Assembly: GCA_905235615.1 (NCBI GenBank)
Contig: CAJOMB010000014.1
Coordinates: forward strand, 1-35,448
Direction of reading: 5' to 3'
Source of the DNA: an uncultured Bacteroidales bacterium
Lineage (GTDB): Bacteria; Bacteroidota; Bacteroidia; Bacteroidales; UBA932
Length of the DNA: 35,448 nucleotides
The notes under the pieces are model-generated. The model did not search any database, was not told the DNA's origin, and worked only from the letters and a program-made list of their open reading frames with translations. Below are positions 15,186-23,038 of the stretch, in pieces. A program made the translations under genes and the position numbers. Each line of letters starts with the position of its first letter. Position 1 is the stretch's first letter.

Positions 15186-16301
15186 TTATAACGTATTGGC
15201 AAAGTCTGTGAGTGCCTGGGCGAAGGCATCCCATCCCAGCCTTTTCTTTTCCTCTATGATGGCCTTGTGGAGGCTGTCCCGAAGCTCCGGGTCTTCAAAA
15301 TAGCGGAGAATCTCTTTCCGTACGGCCGGGGCCGATACTTCCGATGACACAATTCCCGTGCCACGCTCTCCGATGGTGCTCCTGAGGCCTCCCACGGGCG
15401 TGACCACCATAGGCACTTCAAAGTGGCAGGCGATGGAGCTGATTCCGCTCTGGGTGGCACTGCGGTAGGGGAGGACCACCAGATCGGCCGCAGAGAAATA
15501 GCGCTTCACCTCCGAATCCCGGATATAGTCCGGGAAAACTTTCACGCGGTCTTTTCCCGGGAGGGTATCGAGGATGGCCCGATACTTTTCAAAGGAGCCG
15601 TAGGGTTCTCCGGCTACCACTAACTGATAGTCCTCCGGCAGGTCCCGGAAGGCTTCCAAAAGAATGTCCAACCCCTTGTATTCCCGGATGAGGCCGAAGA
15701 ACAGAAGGGTCTTTTTCTCCGGATCCATGCCCAGGGCCTCGAGGGCCTCTTTCCGGGGCAGCTTCTCCCCGAAGTGGGCATACAGCGGATGGGGACGGAG
15801 GATGTAGCGGGCATCCGGCCGAAGGGCCAGGAGGTCTTTTTCCACGGCATCGGCCATGACGATGAAACCGCTGCAGCCCCTGACGAACCAACGGTTCAGC
15901 GGGCGGTCGAACCAATGCGGTTCGTGCGGGATTACGTTGTCCAGCACCACCACGCTCCTGCAGCCGCAGTGACGGGCCACATAGCCTAAGGAGGGGGCGA
16001 ACCAGCTCATCCAGTAGCGCATCACCAGCACGTCCGGCTTCCATTTCCGGAGGGTGCGGGCGGCCTTTATCCAGGAAAAGGGATTCACCGTGTCCAGGAT
16101 GGCCTGGGCCTCCACCGGCTGCGCCTCGTCTTCCGGGGTGACATACTGCGTCTTGCCGGGGAAGAGGAGGGAAGGGTACTGCCGGGAGAAATTGAGGGCC
16201 AGGGTATCATGACATTTTCCCAGTTCCTCCAGCAGGCTGGAGTTGAACTGGGAAATGCCTCCCCTGAGGGGATAGAAACTGGACAGGATGGCTATCCTCA
16301 C
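15186..16301 (-). CDS. glycosyltransferase of the GT4/GT-B type
   Basis: A 371-residue GT-B fold glycosyltransferase. The N-terminal domain begins MRIAILSSFYPLRGGISQF with the Gly-Gly-Ile acceptor-side loop. The C-terminal domain has KTLLFFGLIREYKGLDILLEA and ADLVVLPYRSATQSGISSIA, the region that contacts the nucleotide-sugar. It probably adds a sugar to a surface glycan or lipid at the inner face of the membrane; donor and acceptor cannot be read from sequence. It lies between the OmpH-like lipoprotein (3-base gap) and the LysM gene (9-base gap), so it is expressed with envelope genes. Confidence 0.88.
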   Translation of the reverse strand: MRIAILSSFYPLRGGISQFNSSLLEELGKCHDTLALNFSRQYPSLLFPGKTQYVTPEDEAQPVEAQAILDTVNPFSWIKAARTLRKWKPDVLVMRYWMSWFAPSLGYVARHCGCRSVVVLDNVIPHEPHWFDRPLNRWFVRGCSGFIVMADAVEKDLLALRPDARYILRPHPLYAHFGEKLPRKEALEALGMDPEKKTLLFFGLIREYKGLDILLEAFRDLPEDYQLVVAGEPYGSFEKYRAILDTLPGKDRVKVFPDYIRDSEVKRYFSAADLVVLPYRSATQSGISSIACHFEVPMVVTPVGGLRSTIGERGTGIVSSEVSAPAVRKEILRYFEDPELRDSLHKAIIEEKKRLGWDAFAQALTDFANTL

Positions 16302-16304
16302 CTT

Positions 16305-16913
16305 TTACTTCTTAGTGGTTTCCTTGGTCTTGATATAGGCGGCGTTGAGGCCGGCAAGGAGGTCTTCGGTGATGTCTAAACTGGCGTCCGCGCAAACGAC
16401 GGGAGTGGAGAGGATGCTGCCGGCGGTGGCCAGGATCATGGCATACTGGTGCTCCTCGTTATACTGGGCCACGTACTCCGCGATGGCGTTGGCAATCTGG
16501 TTCATCATCACCTGCTGCTCTTCGGCCATTTCCTGCTGCTTGCGCATGGCGTACTCCTGGTACTCCTGCTGCTGCTGCTGGAGTTTCTGGTACTGGGCCT
16601 GGGCCACGGAAGTGGTGAGGAGGCCTTTGTCCACTTTGTTCTGGAAATCGTTGGCGTCTTTCTCAAGTTTCTTGCCGCGGCGGTCAATCTCTGCCTGGAT
16701 GCCGCTGGTCTTGGTCTCGAACACGGAGTTGAGGTCGTTGGCCATGTCATAGCTCTGCATCACCTTGTCCATGTTGAAATAGACGATGCTGCCGGCCACG
16801 GCGGTGCTGTCCTTTGCGGGAGCGGCCTGGGAGGTGCCATTGTTGTTCTGGTTGCAGGAAGCGGCGAGAACCACGGCAGCGGCGACGCCAAAGATGAGGA
16901 ATGTCTTTTTCAT
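16305..16913 (-). CDS. OmpH/Skp-like lipoprotein
   Basis: A 202-residue Skp (OmpH) family protein with an SPII signal (VVLAASC, Cys20) instead of the normal Sec peptide. The central part is a long coiled coil rich in Gln, Lys and Glu (about 60-150), the jellyfish tentacle of Skp chaperones. It is preceded by the strand SIVYFNMDKVMQSY, which matches the start of the Skp body. It probably guards unfolded outer-membrane proteins in the periplasm, anchored to a membrane. An alternative ATG lies two codons upstream. A second, non-lipidated OmpH lies at 22001. Confidence 0.85.
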   Translation of the reverse strand: MKKTFLIFGVAAAVVLAASCNQNNNGTSQAAPAKDSTAVAGSIVYFNMDKVMQSYDMANDLNSVFETKTSGIQAEIDRRGKKLEKDANDFQNKVDKGLLTTSVAQAQYQKLQQQQQEYQEYAMRKQQEMAEEQQVMMNQIANAIAEYVAQYNEEHQYAMILATAGSILSTPVVCADASLDITEDLLAGLNAAYIKTKETTKK

Positions 16914-16958
16914 TATCATTACTGTTTTTTAAGATATTCTTGAAGAGCGCAAAGTTAA

Positions 16959-17681
16959 CTATTTTTTACGGATTTCCGAAAGATAGGCCCCAATTGTTTT
17001 TTCCAGTCCCAGGTAAAGGGCGTCGGAAATGAGGGCATGGCCGATGGAAACTTCGTCCGTCCAGGGGATGGTGCGGATGAACCAGGCCAGGTTTTCCAGG
17101 GAGAGGTCGTGTCCGGCGTTCAAGCCCAGGCCACATTCCTTGGCCGCTATGGCGGTGCGAAGATAGGGGGCTATGGCTTCATCGGGATTCCGGGGATAGT
17201 CCTCCGCATAGGCGGCGGTATAAAGTTCCACCCGGTCCGCCCCGCAGGCGGCGGCGCCTTCGGCCATACGCGGGTCCGGGTCTATGAAAATGGAGGTGCG
17301 GATGCCCTTGGAATGGAAGGTTTGGCAAAGCTCCGTGAGGATATCTTTGTTCCCCAGGGTGTCCCAGCCGGCGTTGGAGGTGATGGCATTGTGCCCGTCC
17401 GGCACCAGCGTGACCTGGTCCGGAACCACTTCCAACACCAGGTCCACGAAACTTTGTACCGTGGGGTTGCCCTCGATATTGAATTCCGTCTTCAGAAGCG
17501 GGCGGAGCTCCCGTACATCGGCATAGCGGATGTGGCGCTCGTCCGGGCGGGGATGCACGGTGATGCCCTCTGCCCCGAAGCGCTCGATATCCAGGGCAGC
17601 CTTGGTGACATCCGGCACATTTCCGCCCCGCGCATTCCGCAGGGTGGCCACCTTATTTATATTGACGCTGAGTCTGGTCAT
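16959..17681 (-). CDS. pdxJ: pyridoxine 5'-phosphate synthase
   Basis: TIM-barrel enzyme closing the pyridine ring of vitamin B6 from DXP and 3-amino-2-oxopropyl phosphate. It has 240 residues. Family marks are LSVNINKVATLRNARGG at the N-terminus, GITVHPRPDERHI, FNIEGNP, VTLVPD, FIDPD and LNAGHDLSLEN. The GHALISDALYLGLE motif near the end binds the phosphate. It is the first gene of the long minus-strand run and is divergent from nadK across 84 bases. dxr in this window shares the DXP substrate pool. Confidence 0.96.
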   Translation of the reverse strand: MTRLSVNINKVATLRNARGGNVPDVTKAALDIERFGAEGITVHPRPDERHIRYADVRELRPLLKTEFNIEGNPTVQSFVDLVLEVVPDQVTLVPDGHNAITSNAGWDTLGNKDILTELCQTFHSKGIRTSIFIDPDPRMAEGAAACGADRVELYTAAYAEDYPRNPDEAIAPYLRTAIAAKECGLGLNAGHDLSLENLAWFIRTIPWTDEVSIGHALISDALYLGLEKTIGAYLSEIRKK

Positions 17682-17705
17682 CTTTCAATTTGCGTTTATA
17701 TTCCA

Positions 17706-17713
17706 CAAAAATA
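17706..17713 (-). promoter_or_regulatory. putative -7 element (TATTTTTG) of the pdxJ operon
   Basis: Minus-strand TATTTTTG, 24 bases before the pdxJ ATG in the divergent region. The -33 TTG is not evident. Confidence 0.4.
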
Positions 17714-17735
17714 AGGAAAATTCTCAGAAATGTGT

Positions 17736-17743
17736 TAATTTTG
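17736..17743 (+). promoter_or_regulatory. putative -7 element (TAATTTTG) of nadK-uppS
   Basis: Plus-strand TAATTTTG, 22 bases before the nadK ATG. The TTG a few bases further on should not be taken as a start codon. The -33 part is not clear. Confidence 0.45.
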
Positions 17744-17765
17744 GCGTTTGATTTTAAAGACTGAC

Positions 17766-18590
17766 ATGAAAATAGGGTATTTCATTCTCAGAGATGAGCT
17801 CAGGGCCGATGCCCGCATGCGCTCGCTCCTGAAGGATTTGGAGCAGGCCACCTTTGAGGTATACGAAATTCGTACGAAGAACGATGTGCAGCCGGAGACG
17901 GACCTGGTGCTTTCCATGGGCGGAGACGGTACTTTTCTCTCCGCCGCCCATGTGGTGGCCGATATCGGCCTTCCCATCCTCGGAGTGAATTTCGGACGCA
18001 TCGGCTTCCTTTGCGAAAACCGGCCGGAGGATGTACGCCGGGCCCTCGTGGAAGGGGATTTCCGCATCGAGTACCGCACGGTGCTCAACGCCACCCTCAA
18101 GGGACCGGAGGCCCGCAAGACCATCGGCATGCTGCCCTATTCCGTGAACGAGGTTGCCTTGCACCGCGCCGGATCGGCCGTGCTGGGCATTCATGTGAGC
18201 ATTGACGGAGAGCCGCTTCCCACCTATTGGGCCGACGGCCTCATCGTAGCCACTTCTTCCGGCTCCACCGCCTATTCCCTGAGCGTGGGCGGCCCCATCT
18301 GCATGCCGGACACCAAGGCTCTGGTGGTGGCACCCATCGCCCCGCACAACTTGAACGTGCGGCCCATCGTGCTGCCGGAAACGGCCAAGGTGGACATCTC
18401 CTTCGAGTCCCGGGATGGCCGGGCCACCATGTCCACGGACAACCGGGTGGTGGAAATCCAGCCGGATTGGAGCATCCATGTAGAGATGGCACAATTTTCG
18501 CTTAAACGTATCCGGCTCGCCCAGTCCGGCTTCGTGCAGGCTCTTACCTCGCGTCTGTTCTGGGGAGAAGATATGAGAAACAATGGATAA
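17766..18590 (+). CDS. nadK: NAD kinase
   Basis: ATP-dependent NAD kinase making NADP in the cytosol. It has 274 residues from ATG 17766 (MKIGYFILRDEL). The signature GGDGT lies at residues 52-56. The NE/D motif of the second domain is seen in SVNEVALHRAG, and WADGLIVATSSGSTAYSLSVGGPI is the typical C-terminal beta-sandwich motif. The 3' end overlaps uppS by 8 bases. The gene contains a 14-bp palindrome made of two copies of the abundant heptamer (17957-17970). Confidence 0.95.
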   Translation: MKIGYFILRDELRADARMRSLLKDLEQATFEVYEIRTKNDVQPETDLVLSMGGDGTFLSAAHVVADIGLPILGVNFGRIGFLCENRPEDVRRALVEGDFRIEYRTVLNATLKGPEARKTIGMLPYSVNEVALHRAGSAVLGIHVSIDGEPLPTYWADGLIVATSSGSTAYSLSVGGPICMPDTKALVVAPIAPHNLNVRPIVLPETAKVDISFESRDGRATMSTDNRVVEIQPDWSIHVEMAQFSLKRIRLAQSGFVQALTSRLFWGEDMRNNG

Positions 18591-19287
18591 CAAAACCTTA
18601 CCCAAACACGTCTCCATTATCATGGACGGGAACGGCCGATGGGCCAAAGCCCGCGGTCTGGACCGTACCTGCGGCCATACGGAAGGGGTGGAGAGCGTCC
18701 GTGCCTGCATAGAATTCGCCGTTGAGAAGGGAATTGAATACCTGTCGGTGTATGCTTTCTCGGAGGAGAACTGGAACCGTCCCGCCTATGAGGTGGACGC
18801 TCTCATGGAACTGATGATGAAGGCCATGATCAAGGAGACGGACACGTTCCTGACCAATCACGTCCGTTTCCTGGTGCTGGGAAACCGTGCCCGCCTGTCA
18901 GACTCCATCAACCGGACCATCGACGAACTGGAGCGGATCACCTCGAAGGACTACGGCACCACCCTCATTCTTTTTGTGAGCTACAGCGGCAAGTGGGACA
19001 TCCTCCAGGCCATGAAGAATGCGGCCTCGGAGCTCTCCAAAGAGGATTTTCAGAAGATGGAACTGGCCGATTTCGACCGCTACCTGGTGACGGCCGGCAT
19101 CCCGGATCCGGACCTGTTGATTCGCACCTCCGGAGAAATCCGCATCTCCAATTACCTGCTCTGGCAGACAGCCTATACGGAATTCTATTTCACGGACGTT
19201 CTGTGGCCGGACTTCCGCAAGGAGGAATTTTCCAAGGCCCTGGAAGCCTATGCGCAGCGGGACCGCCGCTATGGAAAAGTGAAATAA
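18583..19287 (+). CDS. uppS: undecaprenyl diphosphate synthase
   Basis: cis-Prenyltransferase adding isopentenyl units to farnesyl-PP to make the C55 carrier for peptidoglycan and surface glycans. It has 234 residues. The catalytic Asp is in IIMDGNGRWA (about 12-21), with FSEENWNRP for substrate binding and the late motif DLLIRTSGEIRISNYLLWQ. It overlaps nadK by 8 bases and is followed by bamA, the common order in this phylum. dxr supplies the precursor pathway. Confidence 0.96.
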   Translation: MDNKTLPKHVSIIMDGNGRWAKARGLDRTCGHTEGVESVRACIEFAVEKGIEYLSVYAFSEENWNRPAYEVDALMELMMKAMIKETDTFLTNHVRFLVLGNRARLSDSINRTIDELERITSKDYGTTLILFVSYSGKWDILQAMKNAASELSKEDFQKMELADFDRYLVTAGIPDPDLLIRTSGEIRISNYLLWQTAYTEFYFTDVLWPDFRKEEFSKALEAYAQRDRRYGKVK

Positions 19288-19293
19288 AATGCT

Positions 19294-19301
19294 TACCTTT
19301 G
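19294..19301 (+). promoter_or_regulatory. putative -7 element (TACCTTTG) of bamA
   Basis: TACCTTTG lies in the 34-base gap between uppS and bamA, 20 bases before the bamA ATG. This suggests an extra promoter inside the cluster. The -33 TTG is not evident. Confidence 0.45.
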
Positions 19302-19321
19302 CAAGATAACATTTCTCAGGA

Positions 19322-21904
19322 ATGACTGTAAAAAAGATACTTTGCTTTGCGGCTCTCATGCTGGCAGCCCGGGGAGTTTGGGCCCAGAGCGGCGTGGGAG
19401 GCGTGGAAGTAGATTATAACCGCCCCAAGTCATATGTAGTGGGCGGTGTGGGCATCGAGGGGAACCAGTATTTCAACGAGCACCAGATTCTGCAGCAGGT
19501 GGGCTTGCAGAAGGGGCAGTCCATCACCGTTCCCGGTGAGGACGTCACCAGCATCGTCAAGCGTCTGGTGGCCCAGCGTTACTTCGAAGACGTGGCCGTG
19601 GTGGTGGATTCCCTGAATGCATCGGCCGATACGGCCTGGTTCAAGATTGTGGTGCGGGAACGTCCCCGCGTGTCCCGCTGGACGTATTCCGGCGTCAAGT
19701 CCGGTGAAAAGAAGGACCTTCAGGAGCGTCTGAACCTGCGTCCGGGCCGGGAATACTCGGAGTATGTGAAGAATACTTCCATCGACATCATCAAGCGTTA
19801 TTATAAGGAGAAGGGTTACCTGAAGGTGGAGGTGAATGTGGAGGCCGTGCGGGACACCATGATCCGCAGCGCCATGCGGGTGAACTTCCATGTGGACAAG
19901 GGCCCCAAGGTGCGCATCAAGGACATCAATTTCATCGGCAACACACATGTCTCCGAAAGAAAACTGGCCAAGAACATGAAGGAAACCCACGCCAACAAGT
20001 GGTACAATCTGTTCAAGTCCAAGAAGTTCAAGGAGAAGGAGTATGAGACAGACCGCAAGACGGTGCTGGACGCCTTCAACGAGGCCGGTTACCGCGACGC
20101 CCGTCTGGTGAGGGACTCCGTGTACTATACTCAGGACGGAAAGCACCTGGCCATCGACATGGTCTTCGACGAGGGTGAGAAATACTACTTCCGCAACATT
20201 ACCTGGACGGGTAACTCCGTCTATCCCACGGAAGCGCTCAACAACATCCTGCAAATCAAGAAGGGTGACGTTTACGACATGGTTACCCTCAACAAGCGCC
20301 TCAAGGGCGGCGGAAAGGAGAACGAGTACGACGTGTCCAAACTGTACCGTGACAACGGCTTCCTCTTCTTCCAGGTTACCCCCGTGGAGGTGAATATCCA
20401 GAAGGACTCCGTAGATCTGGAGGTGAGAATCGCGGAAGGCAAGCCCGCCACCATCAACGACGTAATCATCAACGGAAACGACCTCACCAACGAAAGGGTG
20501 GTCCGCCGCCAGGTGATGACGCGCCCGGGCTACCTGTTCAGCCAGTCGGATTTCGAGCGTTCCATCCGTGAAATCGCTTCCATGGGTCAGTTTGACCCTG
20601 AAGCCATCATGAAGGAGGGCGGTTATTCCATCCTGCCCAACCAGCTTAACAATACGGTGGACATTGTTTATAACGTGAAGGAAAAACCCTCCTCCCAACT
20701 GGAACTTTCCGGCGGTTGGGGCGGTAACACCTTTGTGCTCACGGCCGGTATCAGCTTCAACAATTTCTCTACGCGCCGTATTCTGGAGAAGGGAGCCTGG
20801 CGGCCGGTTCCGCTGGGTGACGCCCAGAATCTGGCTTTCCGCTTCCAGACCAACGGCAAGTATTACACCAACATCAGCGCCAGCTTCACCGAGCCCTGGC
20901 TCTTCGGCAAGAAACCTACGTCCCTCAGCATCTCCGGCTATTATTCCAAGATGACGGACTCCTACCTTGCCATCGGCATCCTCTCCACGGACAAGATGTT
21001 CGAGGTGTTCGGTTTCAACGCCGGCTTGGGTACGCGCCTCAAATGGCCGGACAACTACTTCGTCCTGTCCGGATCGGCCAGCTGGCAAACCTATAAGCTC
21101 ACCAACTGGACCAACAGCTATTTTGCCTTCAACGACGGTATTTCCCATAACCTGAGCTTTACCATCAATCTGTCCCGTAACTCCTCCGACCAGCAGATTT
21201 ATCCCCGTACGGGCTCCGAGTTCTCCACCTCCCTGCAGTTCACTCCGCCGTATTCGCTGTTTCGCCGTTACACGTATGACGAGAACGGAAACAAGGTGAA
21301 GGTGAACAGCTGGAAAGACGTGAATTACGATGACTGGACGGCCGCCCAGCGTTACAAATGGATTGAATACCACAAGTGGAAGTTCAACGGGACGGTGTAC
21401 ACCAAACTGGTGGGAGACCTGGTGCTCATGACCCGGGCACAGTTCGGCTTCCTGGGCTATTATAACAGAAACTGGGGCTATTCTCCCTTCGAGAACTTCC
21501 AGGTGGGCGGTGACGGTATGTCCGGTTACATGACTTACGGTGCGGAAATCATTTCCCTTCGCGGTTATACGGACTATTCCCTTACGCCCCGGAAGGTTAC
21601 GCCTTACAGCCAGAATGGTATCAGCTATGCTGGTAACCTGTATGACAAGTTTACGGTGGAACTCCGTTACCCGGTTATCCTCCAGCCGCAGAGCACCATC
21701 TACGCCCTGGTGTTCCTCGAGGGCGGTAACTGCTGGAGCGATATCCGCGAGTTCAATCCCTTCCAGATCAAGCGAAGCGCCGGCGTGGGCGTGAGGGTGT
21801 TCCTCCCGATGATTGGCCTGCTGGGTGTGGACTGGGGCTACGGATTTGACGATGCCACCAACGGAAGGAGCCAGTTCCACTTTGTTCTGGGTCAGCAATT
21901 CTAA
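19322..21904 (+). CDS. bamA: outer membrane protein assembly factor BamA
   Basis: Omp85-family channel that folds beta-barrel proteins into the outer membrane. The 860 residues begin with a signal peptide ending GVWAQS (about 22). POTRA domains follow, with recognisable starts at VGGVGIEGNQYFNEHQIL, KIRDINFIGN-type (VRIKDINFIGNTHVSERKL), YFRNITWTGNSVYPTEAL and TINDVIINGNDLTNERVV. The C-terminal 16-strand barrel starts near SSQLELSGGWGG. It contains the conserved loop motif ISLRGYTDYSL and ends in an aromatic residue (VLGQQF). It follows uppS by 34 bases and precedes an ompH chaperone gene; bamD lies at 11761. Confidence 0.96.
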   Translation: MTVKKILCFAALMLAARGVWAQSGVGGVEVDYNRPKSYVVGGVGIEGNQYFNEHQILQQVGLQKGQSITVPGEDVTSIVKRLVAQRYFEDVAVVVDSLNASADTAWFKIVVRERPRVSRWTYSGVKSGEKKDLQERLNLRPGREYSEYVKNTSIDIIKRYYKEKGYLKVEVNVEAVRDTMIRSAMRVNFHVDKGPKVRIKDINFIGNTHVSERKLAKNMKETHANKWYNLFKSKKFKEKEYETDRKTVLDAFNEAGYRDARLVRDSVYYTQDGKHLAIDMVFDEGEKYYFRNITWTGNSVYPTEALNNILQIKKGDVYDMVTLNKRLKGGGKENEYDVSKLYRDNGFLFFQVTPVEVNIQKDSVDLEVRIAEGKPATINDVIINGNDLTNERVVRRQVMTRPGYLFSQSDFERSIREIASMGQFDPEAIMKEGGYSILPNQLNNTVDIVYNVKEKPSSQLELSGGWGGNTFVLTAGISFNNFSTRRILEKGAWRPVPLGDAQNLAFRFQTNGKYYTNISASFTEPWLFGKKPTSLSISGYYSKMTDSYLAIGILSTDKMFEVFGFNAGLGTRLKWPDNYFVLSGSASWQTYKLTNWTNSYFAFNDGISHNLSFTINLSRNSSDQQIYPRTGSEFSTSLQFTPPYSLFRRYTYDENGNKVKVNSWKDVNYDDWTAAQRYKWIEYHKWKFNGTVYTKLVGDLVLMTRAQFGFLGYYNRNWGYSPFENFQVGGDGMSGYMTYGAEIISLRGYTDYSLTPRKVTPYSQNGISYAGNLYDKFTVELRYPVILQPQSTIYALVFLEGGNCWSDIREFNPFQIKRSAGVGVRVFLPMIGLLGVDWGYGFDDATNGRSQFHFVLGQQF

Positions 21905-21928
21905 TCAGGTACGGTATTTGATAGTATT

Positions 21929-21954
21929 GTCATTCTGAGCGAAGCGAAGAATCT
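21929..21954 (+). repeat. CATTCTGAGCGAAGCG-type intergenic repeat
   Basis: The gap between bamA and ompH contains GT, then CATTCTGAGCGAAGCGAAG, then AATCT. The ends ATTCT and AGAAT can pair. I recall strings of this type as intergenic repeats in many unrelated bacterial genomes. Only one copy is in this window. Confidence 0.55.
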
Positions 21955-21972
21955 GTAATTTTGAATGTTGTA

Positions 21973-21980
21973 TAATTTTG
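21973..21980 (+). promoter_or_regulatory. putative -7 element (TAATTTTG) of ompH
   Basis: TAATTTTG, 20 bases before the ompH ATG in an AT-rich leader. A matching -33 TTG at the right distance is not seen. Confidence 0.4.
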
Positions 21981-22000
21981 AAAATTAAATTATTAAAGAT

Positions 22001-22549
22001 ATGAAAAAACTATTTGTCATCGCCCTTGCGGCACTTGCTACCCTCACTGCCTCTGCCCAGCAGTTCGGCCGTGTGAATTTCAATGAGATTGTGATGCTGG
22101 CTCCTGAAATGGATGCAGCCCGCGAGGCCATTGCCGCCTCCCAGAAAGAGGCCGAGGAGACCTATTCTTCCATGCTGGAAGAGTACCAGGGCAAGATGAC
22201 CCAGTACCAGCAGAAACAGGCCACCTGGACGGCTGCCATCAAGGAAAGCAAGGAGCGTGAGCTCATGGAAATCCAGAATCGCATCCAGGAATTCCAGCAG
22301 TCCATCTCCCAGGAACTTCAGCAGCAGCAGGCCCAGCTCACCGCTCCCATTCAGGAGAAGGCCAGCAAGGTGGTTTCCGAGATTGCCAAAGCCAAGGGGC
22401 TTACCGCCCTGTTCGATGCTTCCCAGGCCATCTACTTCGATGAGACCAAGGTGATTGACATTACCCCCGAGGCCCGCAAAGCCATGAACATCCCCGACAG
22501 CCGCACCCTCGAAAGCCTCCAGGCCGAACTCCAGGCCCAGCAGCAGTAA
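22001..22549 (+). CDS. OmpH/Skp periplasmic chaperone
   Basis: A 182-residue periplasmic chaperone for outer-membrane proteins. A Sec signal ends TASAQQ (about 20), then the Skp body strand FGRVNFNEIVMLAPEM follows. A long Gln/Glu/Lys coiled coil covers about 40-120 and holds many QQ pairs. The C-terminal strand KGLTALFDASQAIYF and DITPEARKAMNI return to the body domain. It is downstream of bamA, its functional partner, and is followed by a strong terminator. Confidence 0.93.
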   Translation: MKKLFVIALAALATLTASAQQFGRVNFNEIVMLAPEMDAAREAIAASQKEAEETYSSMLEEYQGKMTQYQQKQATWTAAIKESKERELMEIQNRIQEFQQSISQELQQQQAQLTAPIQEKASKVVSEIAKAKGLTALFDASQAIYFDETKVIDITPEARKAMNIPDSRTLESLQAELQAQQQ

Positions 22550-22574
22550 TATCGGCCCATTGGATTATATCCCA

Positions 22575-22601
22575 AGCCCTCCTTTCCCGGAGGGCTTTTT
22601 T
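22575..22601 (+). terminator. intrinsic terminator after ompH
   Basis: Stem AGCCCTCC / GGAGGGCT with loop TTTCCC, followed by six T, 26 bases after the ompH stop. Confidence 0.92.
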
Positions 22602-22613
22602 GTGGTAAAAAGA

Positions 22614-22644
22614 TTTGCAGAGGTGTAAAATCTTTGTACCTTTA
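22614..22644 (+). promoter_or_regulatory. promoter-like element in the gene-free stretch
   Basis: TTTG at 22614-22617, exactly 19 bases, then TACCTTTA at 22637-22644. This equals the Bacteroidota consensus except for a final A instead of G. It points into the gene-free stretch and no coding start follows closely. Confidence 0.5.
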
Positions 22645-22935
22645 CAATAGCATGTTATAAGATAACCCGCTTATGTGGGCTGCGCCTGACTCCTCCCTTT
22701 TACGGCCCTTCGGTCCGTAACGGTCGTCAAACACACGGCGCAATGCCCGTCCGGCATCCCCCTGTCCCGACCAGCTTTCGTCTCCATCATTTGACCCAAC
22801 AACACGTTTGCGGCCATTTTTGTTCACCTCGCGTACCTTTTGGTACGCAGGATGCACGTTTTCAGCCAATAGTGTGTTATTCCCTTTCTGGCAGTGACTT
22901 TTCAGACTCTTAGTTGTTAAAAAATAGCTACGCAA
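22645..22935. other. gene-free stretch with stable hairpins: candidate structured RNA or dispersed repeat
   Basis: Between the ompH terminator and gdhA, 437 bases carry no convincing gene. Hairpins seen by eye are CCCGC-TTAT-GTGGG near 22666, an ACGG.CC stem with a short TTC loop near 22702, ATGCC/GGCAT near 22745, and a perfect 7-bp stem GCGTACC-TTTT-GGTACGC at 22831-22848. The minus strand stays open for 97 codons (22935-22642), but it has no ATG, only TTG, and its codon choice is unlike the neighbouring genes. The plus strand starts with a promoter-like element; on the minus strand a TAAATTTG (22953-22946) could serve. The strand is undecided. It could be a small RNA, a multi-copy repeat or the remnant of a foreign gene. 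Confidence 0.4.
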
Positions 22936-22953
22936 AAAGTTTTCACAAATTTA

Positions 22954-22984
22954 TTGGGAATTCGCTTTTAATTCTTTACATTTG
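22954..22984 (+). promoter_or_regulatory. gdhA promoter
   Basis: TTG at 22954-22956, 20 bases, then TACATTTG at 22977-22984. It leaves a 54-base leader before the gdhA ATG. The -7 element lies between the arms of an 11-bp inverted repeat. Confidence 0.75.
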
Positions 22985-23006
22985 TAACGGAATTGAAGCG
23001 AATTCC
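22957..23006. repeat. 11-bp inverted repeat flanking the gdhA -7 element
   Basis: GGAATTCGCTT at 22957-22967 and its exact complement AAGCGAATTCC at 22996-23006, separated by 28 bases that contain the TACATTTG element. Each arm also contains the palindrome GAATTC. This layout fits a regulator binding on both sides of the promoter, or a long-range RNA or DNA fold. Confidence 0.65.
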
Positions 23007-23038
23007 TTTTATTTATAACACTAAACATCGTTTTTGTG

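Noticed and set aside
19430..21898. 822-codon open frame antisense to bamA
   Set aside because: Full homology and domain order support bamA on the plus strand. Long antisense frames arise from C/G-ending codons in this genome; the same holds for the frames opposite gdhA and miaB.
22642..22935. Minus-strand open frame of 97 codons in the gene-free stretch
   Set aside because: It has no ATG (only a TTG start), no recognisable domain and codon use unlike the neighbours, and it crosses strong hairpins. Kept as a structured or repeat stretch.
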